From contig JAPVLO010000278.1 in NCBI GenBank assembly GCA_027257055.1, positions 3,720,001 to 3,784,000 on the forward strand: a stretch of 64,000 nt of DNA. Direction: 5' to 3'. Position 1 is the first letter of the stretch, and every line of letters begins with the position of its first letter. A model generated the notes under the pieces. The model was given only the letters and a program-made list of their open reading frames with translations. It had not been told where the DNA came from and did not search any database. Positions 34,330-44,142 of this stretch are shown here, one piece after another. The translations under genes were made by a program, and so were the position numbers. Source of the stretch: Cephalopachus bancanus. Lineage: Eukaryota; Chordata; Mammalia; Primates; Tarsiidae.

Positions 34330-34537
34330 TAAAAATTAGGCATTGGGGATTCCTGAAATGTGGCAATTTGAGGACATGTGTTGGACTCACTTCTATGATT
34401 ATCTTTGAAATGACAAATAGAATATAAAGGTGAGGAAAATCCTGTATAAAATTCTAAATTGGAAAAAGAGGACATCAGAAACTCTGAAGACTTTTTGACT
34501 GATAGTGTTCAGGTGAGCAGCATGAAAAGAAGGTCAT

Positions 34538-34740
34538 GTATTTCAGGGGTCAAAAAACCTCGGCCTGTTTTTTTAAGTAAATTTTATAGCTGTATCACCA
34601 TGCCCATTTATTTATGTATTATTTATAGGCTTTTTTTTTCACTAAAAAAGCAGATGTGAGTAGTTTTGACAGAGATAGTGTCTCCTAAAAAATTTAAAAT
34701 ATTTACTATCTGGGGCTTTGTATAAAATGTTTGGGGAAGT
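34538..34740 (+). mobile_element. hAT-Charlie-type non-autonomous element
   Basis: Starts 'CAGGGGTCAAAAAACC', with 'AAATTTTATAGCTGTATCACCATGCCCATTTATTTATGTATT' in the middle and 'AAAATATTTACTATCTGGGG' near the end. It is the same family as 56684-56875 and 60386-60518, in the opposite orientation. Confidence 0.75.
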
Positions 34741-34764
34741 TGAGGGGAGAGGTGGGGGGTGGGG
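34733..34764 (+). other. G-quadruplex-type G-run cluster
   Basis: Four G runs of 4, 4, 6 and 4 (34733-34736, 34744-34747, 34754-34759, 34761-34764) separated by 7, 6 and 1 bases. It sits at the edge of the hAT element. Confidence 0.6.
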
Positions 34765-35498
34765 AGAAAAAAAATGTTTGGGGAACCATGATCTATTTCT
34801 ACACACCCTCACCTGTGAAGGAACAGCTCACCTAGGGAATAAGATACCAACTAGGGAGGGATGCGAGCTGGAGGTGAGGGCAGGCTGAAGGAGGGTCAGA
34901 AATGTGACTTCCACCATTGCCTTAAAAATACCCAGTGGCCAATAAAGCAAACCATAGCTGTGCGATGCTAAATGCCTTGAGTAATGGGAGCTTCACTAGG
35001 CAAGAAGATGGAGTGGTATCTAGATAATATATGCTGTTGTAGATAATCATTAATTTTTCAGCCCTTGCATAAATATCTACATAGATTATGTCTTAACCTA
35101 CATAATAATACCTTTCTCAATTTTCCACCATTTTGGCTCCATCTCTTCTTCCACACCCACAGCAGTTGAAAACATTAGCAAGTGAAGCAGGGGAGGAGGG
35201 TCCTCTGGGAGTTTGGTTAGGTAAACACATTCCATTTGACCTTTTATGCTCTTTACCTTTTACACACCTTGCCTCACACAGTACTTGCCAAATAGCACTC
35301 CAGAAGACCCACATGGATCTCAGTTCTTGTTATGTGTTAGCGTCGATACCTCTAATTATATGCATGCATATAAAATATGCACATTAGATAAGACAAGTGC
35401 CACACTGTGATGAATCCAATATATCATGAGTGGGAAGGGAAATGCATTATTAAGGGAACTTTGATTCTGGCCCAACTATGAGTATATCCTAGTCCCAT
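34765..35498. other. Unannotated DNA
   Basis: No gene or repeat recognised. Confidence 0.3.
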
Positions 35499-35662
35499 GG
35501 TTCCTAAAGGAGGACCTCCAGACCAGCAGCACCTATGAACTTGTTAGAAATGCAAATTACAGACCCTTACCTCAGACCTACTAAATCAGGAACTCCAAGT
35601 TTTGTTTTATGGAGCCTTCCAAGAAATTCTGCGGCACTCTAAAGTTTGAGGACCACTGCCAT
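35499..35662 (-). mobile_element. MER5A-type hAT-Charlie element
   Basis: 'GGACCTCCAGACCAGCAGCACC', 'GAACTTGTTAGAAATGCAAATTACAG', 'CCTACTAAATCAGGAACTCC' and the terminal 'AGTTTGAGGACCACTG' match MER5A. Confidence 0.85.
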
Positions 35663-35712
35663 CATTACATACTTGCACGTGCATGCACGCACACAAATAC
35701 ATGTATAAAAGG

Positions 35713-35870
35713 CAGTGATTCTCAATTTTGGTTGCACAATACCATAAACTGGGGAGGGTTAAACATTTTTTAGACCCTCTGGACCCTGGAATAATAGTTA
35801 AATCTGAATATTTGGGAGTGGAATTCAGGTGATGCCAATGTGTAGCCAAGTTTAAGAACTACTGTTTTAT
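35713..35870 (+). mobile_element. hAT-Charlie element (MER5/MER33-like)
   Basis: 'CAGTGATTCTCAATTTTGGTTGCACA' at the left and 'GTGTAGCCAAGTTTAAGAACTACTG' at the right are the inverted ends, and the centre is 'ACTGGGGAGGGTTAAACA'. Confidence 0.75.
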
Positions 35871-36164
35871 AAAGCAAAAGGGAATTCAGAATATAAGTAA
35901 TGGCACCACGATAAGAAATGGGAAGGTACTAGTAGAGCTAAGAAACAAAACCCACCTCTAAACTTCAATAAATTAGGGTTTGAACTGTGACAAATAAATA
36001 CAAAGAGAAAGCAATAAACTTACCTAACCCAGGGAAGAAATGGAGAAGGATTCAGGATAAGACAGGTTTTGCATGCCTCTGAACCTTATGTTGGGTAGTC
36101 AGGGGAGCACACCTGAAAATGGTGATGAAAAAGAGATATGGAAAACAGATCTAGAAAAGTTAAC
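35871..36164. other. Unannotated DNA
   Basis: No repeat recognised. Confidence 0.3.
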
Positions 36165-36362
36165 ACATCTGTGGTTTCCAAGTTTGCCTGCACATTGAAA
36201 TCAGCTGGGGAGCTTTAAACACTCCTGCTGCCTGTGTTCTATCCTGTCACAACCCTCACCACTCCAGTATGTGATTTAATTAGATTGGGTGTGACTGAAA
36301 ATGTGGAAATTTTGAAAGATCCCCAGGTGAATCTGATATGTAAACAAGTTTGAGAATCTGTA
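36165..36362 (+). mobile_element. hAT-Charlie element (MER5/MER33-like)
   Basis: Left end 'TGGTTTCCAAGTTTGCCTGCACATTGAAATCAGCTGGGGAGC', right end 'CCCCAGGTGAATCTGATATG..AAGTTTGAGAATCTG', central 'GTGATTTAATTAGATTGGG'. Same group as 35713 and 40567. Confidence 0.75.
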
Positions 36363-36399
36363 CAATATATGTAGACCAGACATTCCAGAAGAATTCCAA

Positions 36400-36780
36400 G
36401 CAAGGAGTAAAGAAGCAAAAATTAAAGAAATAATAGAAGAAAATGCTCCTGAGATGAAGAAAAATGTATGCCTTAATGTCCAAGGACCTCACTGATGTTT
36501 GGATGAAACAGTTAAAAGAAACCAACTTTCAGACACAGCCCTGTAAATTGCTTAATTTTAGGAACATATAAAATATCATAAAATAATCCAGGCAGGAAAA
36601 GGAAAATCAGGTCAATACACAAACACAAAAAGACAATGATACAATGACTAGGTAGTGCTGACCATGGGTAATAATAGGTAAGTACATAATGACCTGAGCA
36701 CAATAAACAAATTCTCCCTCATGTGCAAAGGCAACCAATGACAGTAACTTTACCTACTCTCAGAAGCAGGAGATAATTAC
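36400..36780 (+). repeat. Possible old L1M/HAL1 fragment
   Basis: 'AAATTAAAGAAATAATAGAAGAAAATGCTCCTGAGATGAAGAAAAATG' and 'CAGGCAGGAAAAGGAAAATCAGG' recall an L1M-type coding region. The match is weak, and edges and family are uncertain. Confidence 0.4.
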
Positions 36781-37133
36781 CAAAAGAAGAAGAAAACATT
36801 AGGGGTTAAGACTGGGGAAGCTTTGTCCTTTTGTCACTGACCTGCTTCACTTAACACATGTCCTTGAGACTCATCTACATTCTGGCGAGTAGTAGAATTT
36901 CCCTCCTGCTTAAGGCTAAATAACACGATTGTGTCTTTCTACCACTTACATGAGGTACCTAGAGAAATCAGAGGCATGGATAGGATGGTGCTTGCCAGGG
37001 CCTGGGGGAAGGGAAACAGGGAGCTAGAGTTTCATGGATACTGTGTTTCAGTTTTGCAAGACAAAAAGAATTGGGTAGTGGCTCCAGCTGCACAACACTG
37101 TGAATGTATTTAATGCCACTGAACTGTACATTT

Positions 37134-37519
37134 ATTTTATTTTATTTTTTCCTTTTAAAAAAATTTATTTTACTTTAAAGATGTGGGGTACAATTCAGGG
37201 TTAGGTATACTAATGTTCATTATTCAGGTATCCTTGTTGATGAGGTGTGCCCCACCCTCCCCTAACAGTTTCCCTCAACTGCCAATCCCACCCTCCCTCC
37301 CCTGGCAGTTTTCCACTACTGCAAATCCCTTTCTTACAGTATTTTTCGTTAATTTTCTTAAAATCCAGTTAAACTCTTATCTCTCTGCTCCAGACTGCCC
37401 CTGTTGTTCAAGGTCCGCTGATGAGTGAGAACATATAGTACTTGGTTCCTTGTTTCTGTGATAGATCACTGAGTTTGATCGACTTTAAATCCATCCAAGT
37501 TTCTGCAAAGTCCACATGA
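37134..37519 (-). mobile_element. L1 3' end inside the composite
   Basis: Read on the minus strand: 'CAGAAACTTGGATGG', 'CTCAGTGATCTATCACAG', an ATATGTTCTCACTCATCAG region, two G-rich tracts, then 'GAATTGTACCCCACATCTTT' and an (AAAAT)n tail. An extra piece near 37345-37395 interrupts the 3' UTR. Truncated at 37519. Confidence 0.88.
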
Positions 37520-37926
37520 GGACCAACACTTCCAAATGAGAGATTACATCGGAATTCTAATTGTGGCATTCCTTCTCTATGCTCTTCTGACAGTGCTCCT
37601 CCCCCCTCCCCAGTTTGTTATGGGATCAAGTGATGGAAACAGGGATAGACCAGGAAGGGGCTGTGCTCTGAGAACAAAGGCACAATTTGTCACTTTAAAT
37701 AAAAGTAAAATCAACTGTGAGTCCACATCCCTCTGGGTGACAGGAAAATTGAACCTCGTCAATATTAGGGCTTTCTCTTTCCGTTCTTCTTTATCCAAGA
37801 ATGGTGTAAGAGTTCCAGGGGCTTTATGAAGAATCAAATATTTAAGAAGGACTTCAAGGGTTTTGGCTACTGCTGAGTGCTGTGGTATTTTTTTCTCTCT
37901 CTCTCTTTTTTCCCTTTTTAATAGGT
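37520..37926. other. Unique DNA inside the composite
   Basis: It has no repeat identity and includes C-rich CTCCTCCCCCCTCCCC at about 37596-37611 and a CT run at 37891-37905. If the 3'-transduction model holds, this is a copy of sequence downstream of the source L1 elsewhere in the genome. The 154-codon frame at 37577-38041 (minus) begins in the Alu A tail and is spurious. Confidence 0.55.
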
Positions 37927-38005
37927 AGATATGAGGGGGACCCAAGAAAACCTGGAATTTATTTACACAAAATTGTGTATCTAATCTTAGATGGTGTTTT
38001 TTTCT
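37927..38005 (+). mobile_element. Mariner terminal fragment
   Basis: 'TATGAGGGGGACCCAAGAAAACC', then 'AATTTATTTACACAAAATTGTGTAT', matches the left end of the mariner at 28023 closely. It breaks off at about 38000 where L1 or T-rich sequence begins. Confidence 0.8.
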
Positions 38006-38021
38006 TTTTAATTTTTTTTTT

Positions 38022-38304
38022 TTTTTGAGTTGGAGTCTCACTCAGTCACCCAGACTGGAGTGCAGTGGCCGCTCCCGGCCACTGCAGCCTTGACCTGCTG
38101 GGCTCCAGCGATCCTTCCGCCTCAGCCTTCTAAGTAGCTGGAATTACAAGCGCACGCTACCACGCCCGGCTAATTTTTTGATTTATTGTAGAGATGAGGT
38201 CTCGCCTGCCCAGGCGAGTCTCGAACCCGCGGGTTCAGGCAATCCCCTCACCTCAGCCTCCCAAAGGCGCAGGATTACAGGCTGAGCCACCGAGCCCGGC
38301 TTCT
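38022..38304 (-). mobile_element. Alu dimer, lineage-type, reverse orientation
   Basis: Full length in reverse, ending 'GCCGGGCTCGG' at 38304. The right-arm hairpin is at its best here: 10-base perfect inverted stems at 38061-38070 and 38077-38086 around a 6-base loop. The B-box hairpin is at 38214-38230. Short flanking repeats (TTCTTTTTAA at about 37998-38007 and 38303-38312) suggest insertion into the A tail of the adjacent L1. Confidence 0.95.
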
Positions 38305-40400
38305 TTTTAAATTTTTATTGTAAAGATGTGGGGTACAATTCAGGGTTAGGTATACAAACATTGATCATGGAGGTACCCCTTTTAATGAGGCATGCCCCTC
38401 CCTCACCCAGCAGTTTCCCCCAACTGTCAATCCAACCCCCCCACCAACAGTTTCCCATTACTATCAATCGCCTTCTTATAGCATTATAATTGTTCAAGTT
38501 CCTCTTATGAGTGAGAACATATAGAACTCTGTTCTTTGTTTCTGTGATAAATCACTGAGTATGAGTATGATCAACTCCAGATCCACCCAGATTGCTGCAA
38601 AGTCCATATATTTGTCGTTCTTTATGGCTGCATAATATTCCATTGTGTATATGTACCACATTTTTTTATACAGTCCAGCTTCGATGGGCAACATGGTTGG
38701 TTCCATGTTTTTGCTATTGTGAATAGAGCTGCAACAAACATACATGTGCAGGTATCTTCTTTGTAGAATAATTTGAGTTCCTCTGGGTATATTCCCAATA
38801 GGGGAATTGCTGGGTCATATGGAAGGTCAATTTCTAGTTGTTTCAGAAACCGCCACACTGTCTTCCAAAGAGGTTGCACTAGTTTGCATTCCCACCAGCA
38901 GTGTAGAAGCATTCTTTTTTCTCCACATCCTCACCAACATCTGTTATGGTTTGTTTTATTAATGATGGCCATTCTTACAGGGGTTAGGTGGTAGCTCAAT
39001 GTGGTTTTGATTGCATTTCTCTGATAATGAGTGAGGCTTTTTCATGTGTCTATTGGCTGCCAGTATATCTTCTTTTGAGAAGTGTCTATTCATGTCTTTT
39101 GCCCACTTTTTAAAGGGGCTGTTTGTTTTTTTTGCCTTCGGCGCATTTGAGTTCCTTGTAGTTCCTAGATGTTAGGCTTTTGTCAGATACAGTTGGAAAA
39201 TATTTTTTCCCATTCTGTGGGCTGTCTCCCTGCTCTCTTGATGGTTTCTTTTGCTTTGCAGAAACTCATTAATTTGATGAGGTCCCACTTGTCTATCTTA
39301 TTTCTTAAGCTATTGGTCTTTAGGGTTCTGAGTAGGAATTGGTTCCCAGTTCCAATTTCCTTAAGGGTGTCTCCTGCATTTTCTAAGATTCTTATAGTTT
39401 GAGGTTTTACATTTAGGTCTTTGATCCATTTAGAGTTAATTTTTGTGTGTGGTGATAGGTAGGGGTCCTGTTTCAATCTTCTGCATGTGGTCAGCCATTT
39501 TTCCCAGCACCATTTACTGAATAGGTTTTCCTCTCCCCAGTAGTTGTTGTTGGAGGCTTTGTCAAAGATGAGTTGATTGAAGAATTGAGGCTTTGCTTCT
39601 GGAATCTCTATCCTGTTCCATTGGTCTATGTGCCTGTTTTTATATCAATACCAGGCTGTTTTGATTACTGTAGCCTTATAGTAGAGTTTGAAGTTTGGAA
39701 GTTGATACCTCCTGCTTTGTTTCTCTTGCTAAGGATTGTTTGGGCTATTCGTGGTCGTTTATGTTTCCGTATGAATTTTTGTATTATCATTTCCAGGTCT
39801 GAGAAGAATAATATTGGTATCTTAATGGGTATTGCATTAAATCTGTAGATTGCCTTTGGTAGGATGGACATCTTAACAATGTTGATTTTTCCTATCCACG
39901 AGCATGTTATCTTTTTCCATTTGTTTGTGTCTTCTTGGATTTCTTTGAGCAGTGTTTTGTAATTCTCATTGTAAAGGTCTATCACTTCTCTGGTTAGGAA
40001 GATACTGAGGTATTTCTTTTTGTGTGTGTGTGTGTGGCTATTGTGAATGGGATTGTTCTTTTTATTTGGGTCTCTGCCTGCTTGTTTTTGGTATATAGGA
40101 ATGCAACTGACTTTGCACGTTTATTTTGTACCCCCAAGACTTTGTCAAAGTCCTTTATCAGTGCCAGCAGGTTTTTGATAGATTCTCTTGGATTTCCAGG
40201 GTATAGGATCATATCATCAGCAAAGAGGAATAACTTGACTTCCTCTTTTCCTATTTGGATACCACTGATTTCCTTCTCTTATCTAATTGCCTTGGCTAGG
40301 ACTTCAACACAATATTGAACAAGAGGGGTGAGAATGGGCAGCCTTGTCTTGTTCCAGTTTTTTAGGGGAAATGTTTCTAGTTTCTGTCCATTTAGCAATA
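38305..40400 (-). pseudogene. 5'-truncated L1 with broken ORF2
   Basis: On the minus strand it starts at the RT-region phrase 'TATTGCTAAATGGACAG', continues through the ORF2 C-terminus and ends 'GAATTGTACCCCACATCTTTACAATAAAA'. ORF2 survives as separate pieces (for example 39665-39985, 39183-39476, 38622-38912), some with clear L1 ORF2 text such as [19 protein letters not shown]. Stops and frameshifts prevent function. Its 5' end lies within 20 bases of the corresponding truncation point of the 18.5-kb copy, both near the same RT phrase. Confidence 0.93.
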
Positions 40401-40566
40401 TGAATATATTTAATGCCATTGAACTGTACATTTTTAAATGGTTAAGATGGGAAGATTTGTGCTATGTGTATTTACTATAATTTTTAAAATAATTTTAAAA
40501 TACAAGAATGAGGGAGATTTTGTACAAAAGAATTGATGATGAATGATGCAACCACTAAACCAATGG

Positions 40567-40738
40567 ATTCTCAAGCATGGCTGCACATGGGAATCTCTGG
40601 AAGCTTCTAAGTGTACAATGGCCCCGTTGATATTCCCAGATATACTGATTTAATTGGTGTAGGGTAGGCTCCCCCAAAGTATTTTTAAGTGGTTCCCCCG
40701 GTGATTCTAAAGTGTAGCTGTGGTTGAGAATTGCTATA
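40567..40738 (+). mobile_element. hAT-Charlie element (MER5/MER33-like)
   Basis: 'TTCTCAAGCATGGCTGCACATGGGAATCTCTGG', central 'ACTGATTTAATTGGTGTAGGG', right end 'GGTGATTCTAAAGTGTAGCTGTGGTTGAGAATTGCT'. Confidence 0.8.
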
Positions 40739-41405
40739 CTAAAGCACAGTTAATTAAATAATTATCACTAATAACAATTACTGAAAAAAGATATAAAATG
40801 AAAATAATTTATTAGCAATCTGGCTCTAAACTTTCATGTAATATTTACTCCTTCTTCGAATGAAAAACATTAAGTCAATGTATTATCGCACAGCCTGAAC
40901 AGCTCTGCTTAGGGAGATTCTCAGAACTCCACAGCCACAACCTGGCTGTATACACAATCATGTCCCTCAGATGCTAGAGATACCCTCCTCCTACCCCCAG
41001 GTGAGTTTCAGAGTCCAGATGAATTAGGAACATGGGGAAGTAAAAAAGTGCTGGGAGCCAGGAGAGAGGCCAGGAACCACCTGATGCCCTCTGTGCTTCC
41101 ATTTGATTTTTTCTGGATGTGTGATGGGAATAGAATCACTTATATGTGTTGCCCTTGCATAATGGAACTCCAGGACAGCATGCCTGAGGAGGGTGGGGGC
41201 AAAAGTCAATCAATAATCGTTATTGCATCAAAGGGGCTCATTGATTTTTAAATAGAAGAACAAATTAAGAGAGATAAGAGAGATCAAGAAAAGCACTAAG
41301 ATACACAAGCAATTCCTTTTCTTTCTGTTTTCAGTGTTGAAACGAGGGGGAAATCTGCATTGGTAAAATTTACTTAGCAAGCATATAACTAAGCAAAAGA
41401 GTAAA
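40739..41405. other. Unannotated DNA
   Basis: No gene or repeat recognised. Confidence 0.3.
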
Positions 41406-41632
41406 CCAGGGCTTCTCAACCTTGGTGTTGTTGCTATTGAGCCAGGTAGTCCTTTAATGAGGGGGGCTGTCCTAGGCTGCAAGATGTTAAACATCAACCC
41501 TGGCCTCTACCCACTATTTACAATATCTCTTCCTTTCCTTGGGTGTGGCAAACAAAAATGTCTCCAGACACTGCCAAATGTCCCCTGGGGGACAGAGGTC
41601 ACAGTGATCCTTGGTTGAGACTCACTAGAGTA
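41406..41632 (+). mobile_element. MER20 (hAT) element, near full length
   Basis: 'GGGCTTCTCAACCTTGGTGTTGTTG', 'GGGGGGCTGTCCTAGGCTGCAAGATG', 'CCTGGCCTCTACCCACTA', 'AAAATGTCTCCAGACACTGCCAAATGTCCCCTGGGGG' and 'TTGGTTGAGACTCACT' follow MER20 from end to end. MER20 copies are known in the literature to act as regulatory elements in some mammals; nothing here shows activity. Confidence 0.92.
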
Positions 41633-42199
41633 AACTAAATTTAAGTATTCTTTTTAAGAAAAATCAGAGATTAATTTTCATCCTCTCAAGTTTGTATAAA
41701 ATATGGTGTGTTTTTACATTTCATTCTCAATTTTATTCGAAATAGCAAGTTAGTTTAACTATGTTCTGAAATAATGTAAAGGTAAATACTAGTAGAACAA
41801 AACCAGACTTTATATCATCTAAATCACTCAAATTAGAAAAAGAGAAATGAACCAAAGTCTATTTGTCAAGTGATATAAAGCAGAAAAAGCAGGAAGTTAA
41901 AACAGAATGACAGAAGACAAGCATAGCTAGAGAAAATAAATGTGAATGGGGAAACTTCCATTAGAAGATGAAGAGCTGCAAATTAAGATAACATCATAAA
42001 TCCAGTTGTTCAGAAAGAAAAGTTAGAATTAAAGGACTATGAAAAATAGACTTGGCAAAAGCAAACCAAAAGGAAACAGGAGCAATGATGTTATCAAAGT
42101 TGAAGTCAAAGCTTTACGAACCCCAAAAGTCTATTCTGTAATTCTATAATGAATAAAGTTAAAATAGCCTTGAACTCAGAAGACATAAGAATAATAAGC
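41633..42199. other. AT-rich unannotated DNA
   Basis: No gene or repeat recognised. Confidence 0.3.
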
Positions 42200-42345
42200 T
42201 ATTGCTATTTCCTTCTTTATATGTTGATGTGATTTCTAACTGTTCCTTGAAGGCAGCAGTTGTATTTTATTTATTATGTATTCACGGTGCCCCTGTGTGT
42301 GCCAAGGAAATCACCCTCACTTATGAATGTTGGATAAGTAAATGT
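42200..42345 (+). repeat. L2 3' end, sense
   Basis: 'CCTTGAAGGCAGCAGTTGTATTTTATTTATTATGTATTCACGGTGCCCC' and 'TTATGAATGTTGGATAAGTAAATG' resemble the L2 terminus. Confidence 0.6.
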
Positions 42346-42734
42346 GTTTACATGATCCATGGACCCTGATGGAGTTAAATGATTCATTGCCATAGACTCC
42401 ATTTCCTCCTCTATCAAATGAGGAGACTCAGTTCTTCCACCTCTATTCTGTGGTAGTTTTACCCCCTCCCCCCTTTTTAAACACCAGTTGCCAACATTAT
42501 GCCTCAAAATTAGTGTTAAGCTTATGGAACATGCAGACAGTAAGGATCTCCCACATTAAGCAGTTTATACTGAGAAACTAGTTATTAATTTGAAATGCTA
42601 TAGGACCCATATTCAGCAGAACTATAAGGTAGTGTTGCTATGAGAACTGTCACGTCAGATGGGATTACATTTTGACATCTCTTTTCAGCCCCGTATCTTT
42701 CCAAGAACATTGCCTTAAAATGGTAGGCAAGTCC

Positions 42735-42838
42735 TGTAACTCTTTAAGATCAGCGACACTGTGTTTTCCGTTAAAATATCCCGATATCCCCTTGCCTAGC
42801 TCTTAGTAGGTGCTCAGTAAATAAGCGTTGGCAGTGAA
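42735..42838 (+). repeat. L2 3' end, sense
   Basis: 'CGACACTGTGTTTTCCG', 'CCTTGCCTAGCTCTTAGTAGGTGCTCAGTAAATAAGCGTTGG'. A weak MIR piece lies at 42385-42450. Confidence 0.65.
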
Positions 42839-43624
42839 TTAAAGAAAGACCCCATCTTGTTACTTCCTGGATGGGGCCCTTAAAATGCCATTTCTTCCCT
42901 CTAAATTGCTCAACAGCTTTGAAGAGGATATTTTAAAAATATAATCCTAGACTTGGAACAAGGAGATGATAAGTGTATGGAACAGTTATAACTGGTTTTA
43001 CCCAGTTTGTCAATACCCCGCTCGAACTGTTACACAGAGAATACCATGGAAAGCAAATCAAAACTCCCTCCCAGCAATAGACTGACGTGTGCACCCATCT
43101 CTCCCCCATCCTTCATGTTCCCTGCCCCTCCAAATTAAGTAAAGCAAAAGAAAAAATATCAGCCTAACAAGGTCTTATTTAATGTTCCAGACTGCCTCAA
43201 AGCCATATTGATCAAGTTTCAATTGAAGCTGGAGTCTGCAGGAGAAAGTGAGATCAATAGAAGGCCTTTATTTAAATACCTCATCTGCTAAAAAACAAAA
43301 CAAAAGCGAAACAAAACAAAAGGATTCTAACACAACAAAAACACTAGGCTGTCGAGAAAGCCAGATTTTTTTAAAGAAAAATAAGCAACTCTAAAAAAGA
43401 TACAACCAAATATTTATGCTTGTGATAGACTTAAACACTTTTTTAAAGAGGAGAAAAGATATTTTTAGGTAGGAAAGGAAAAAAGGAAATCACTAAGAGT
43501 TGCCTAAAGCCCTTGCCAATTTAGTTGCAAGGTTTAACGTCTAAGTTTCTATACTTTTTGGTTTTTTAAATTAATGTAGCTGTACAAAAATTACTGCTTG
43601 TGGATGCTGAATATGACTTTTCAC
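42839..43624. other. Unannotated DNA, candidate conserved block
   Basis: No transposon recognised. An A-rich CAAAA/CAAAAC simple stretch spans 43291-43345. The neighbouring text (43190-43290) has low-complexity-free, compact sequence; conservation should be tested. Confidence 0.3.
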
Positions 43625-43800
43625 ATTTAGTCAGTTGGTGAGTGCCTGCTATGTGCTTAGCATTGTGAAGAGAGCCAAGAAGGATCCCAAGGAAATATAT
43701 GGCATAGCCTCTGTTGCCTGAGAATGTATAGCCCAGTGTGGAAAACAGACACAGAACAAGACAATTCTAACTATGTGACCCAAATAAAGACCTTAGAAAG
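43625..43800 (-). repeat. L2, antisense
   Basis: 'GTGAGTGCCTGCTATGTGCTTAGCATTGTGAAG' and 'GGCATAGCCTCTGTTGCCTGAGAATGTATAGCCCAGTGTGG'. Confidence 0.65.
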
Positions 43801-43834
43801 GCAGTGTAAGAATAGGTTAAATAATAAGATATGA

Positions 43835-43960
43835 AGACAGACATCCGCCACTTATTGTTTCCTTAAGCAAATTTCTTTGGGTGTCTGTTTCCTCATCTGA
43901 AAATAAGAAATGTGATCACGGGGCTGTTGGGAGCAAAAATTGGTGTCAAGAACATAGTTT
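43835..43960 (+). repeat. MIR SINE fragment
   Basis: 'CCGCCACTTATTGTTTCCTTAAGCAAATTTCTTTGGGTGTCTGTTTCCTCATCTGAAAATAAG'. Confidence 0.7.
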
Positions 43961-44142
43961 GCTGCTAGAGTTAAAGAAAGGGGATTTATGTGCATTTACA
44001 TAAGCCAAAAGGCCCAGTATAGGAGATACTGCTTGAATGTTGGCAAAATTGGCTAAATGGAGAGGATGTGAACTTGGACAAGTCATTTGCCTTTCTGAGT
44101 TTCACTTTCCTCAGCGAAATGATGCATGTCATGCTTTCAGCA

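Larger units (their letters stand above)
37134..40400 (-). mobile_element. Composite L1 insertion with candidate 3' transduction
   Basis: On the minus strand it holds, in order: a 5'-truncated L1 (40400 to 38305), an Alu, a mariner end, about 400 bp of unique DNA, and a second L1 3' end finishing in an A-rich tail at 37134. The whole block interrupts one L1ME. The flanks 37101-37133 and 40401-40433 are a 33-bp direct repeat with two differences (37106/40406 G/A and 37119/40419 C/T). The simplest reading is one retrotransposed transcript that ran past its own poly(A) site into downstream DNA. Confidence 0.6.
36815..40495 (+). mobile_element. Old L1ME 3' end with 5' inversion, split by a composite insertion
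   Basis: 36815-36927 is L1ME sequence in reverse (CTTTGTCCTTTTGTCACTGA..TAAGGCTAAATAACAC). From 36928 the adjoining part runs in sense: 'CACTTACATGAGGTACCTAGAG', 'GGATAGGATGGTGCTTGCCAGGGCCTGGGG', 'ACTGTGTTTCAGTTTTGCAAGA', 'TTAATGCCACTGAACTGTACATTT'. It resumes at 40401 with the same last stretch and 'TAAATGGTTAAGATGG..CTATGTGTATTTACTATAA'. An inverted 5' part joined to a sense 3' part is the mark of twin priming. Confidence 0.8.

Noticed and set aside
37577..38041. 154-codon open frame on the minus strand
   Set aside because: It starts in an Alu A tail (lysine run), crosses a mariner end and unique DNA inside the composite insertion, and shows no domain.
39183..39985. Several minus-strand frames near 100 codons
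   Set aside because: They are broken pieces of L1 ORF2 in one element, listed there as a pseudogene.
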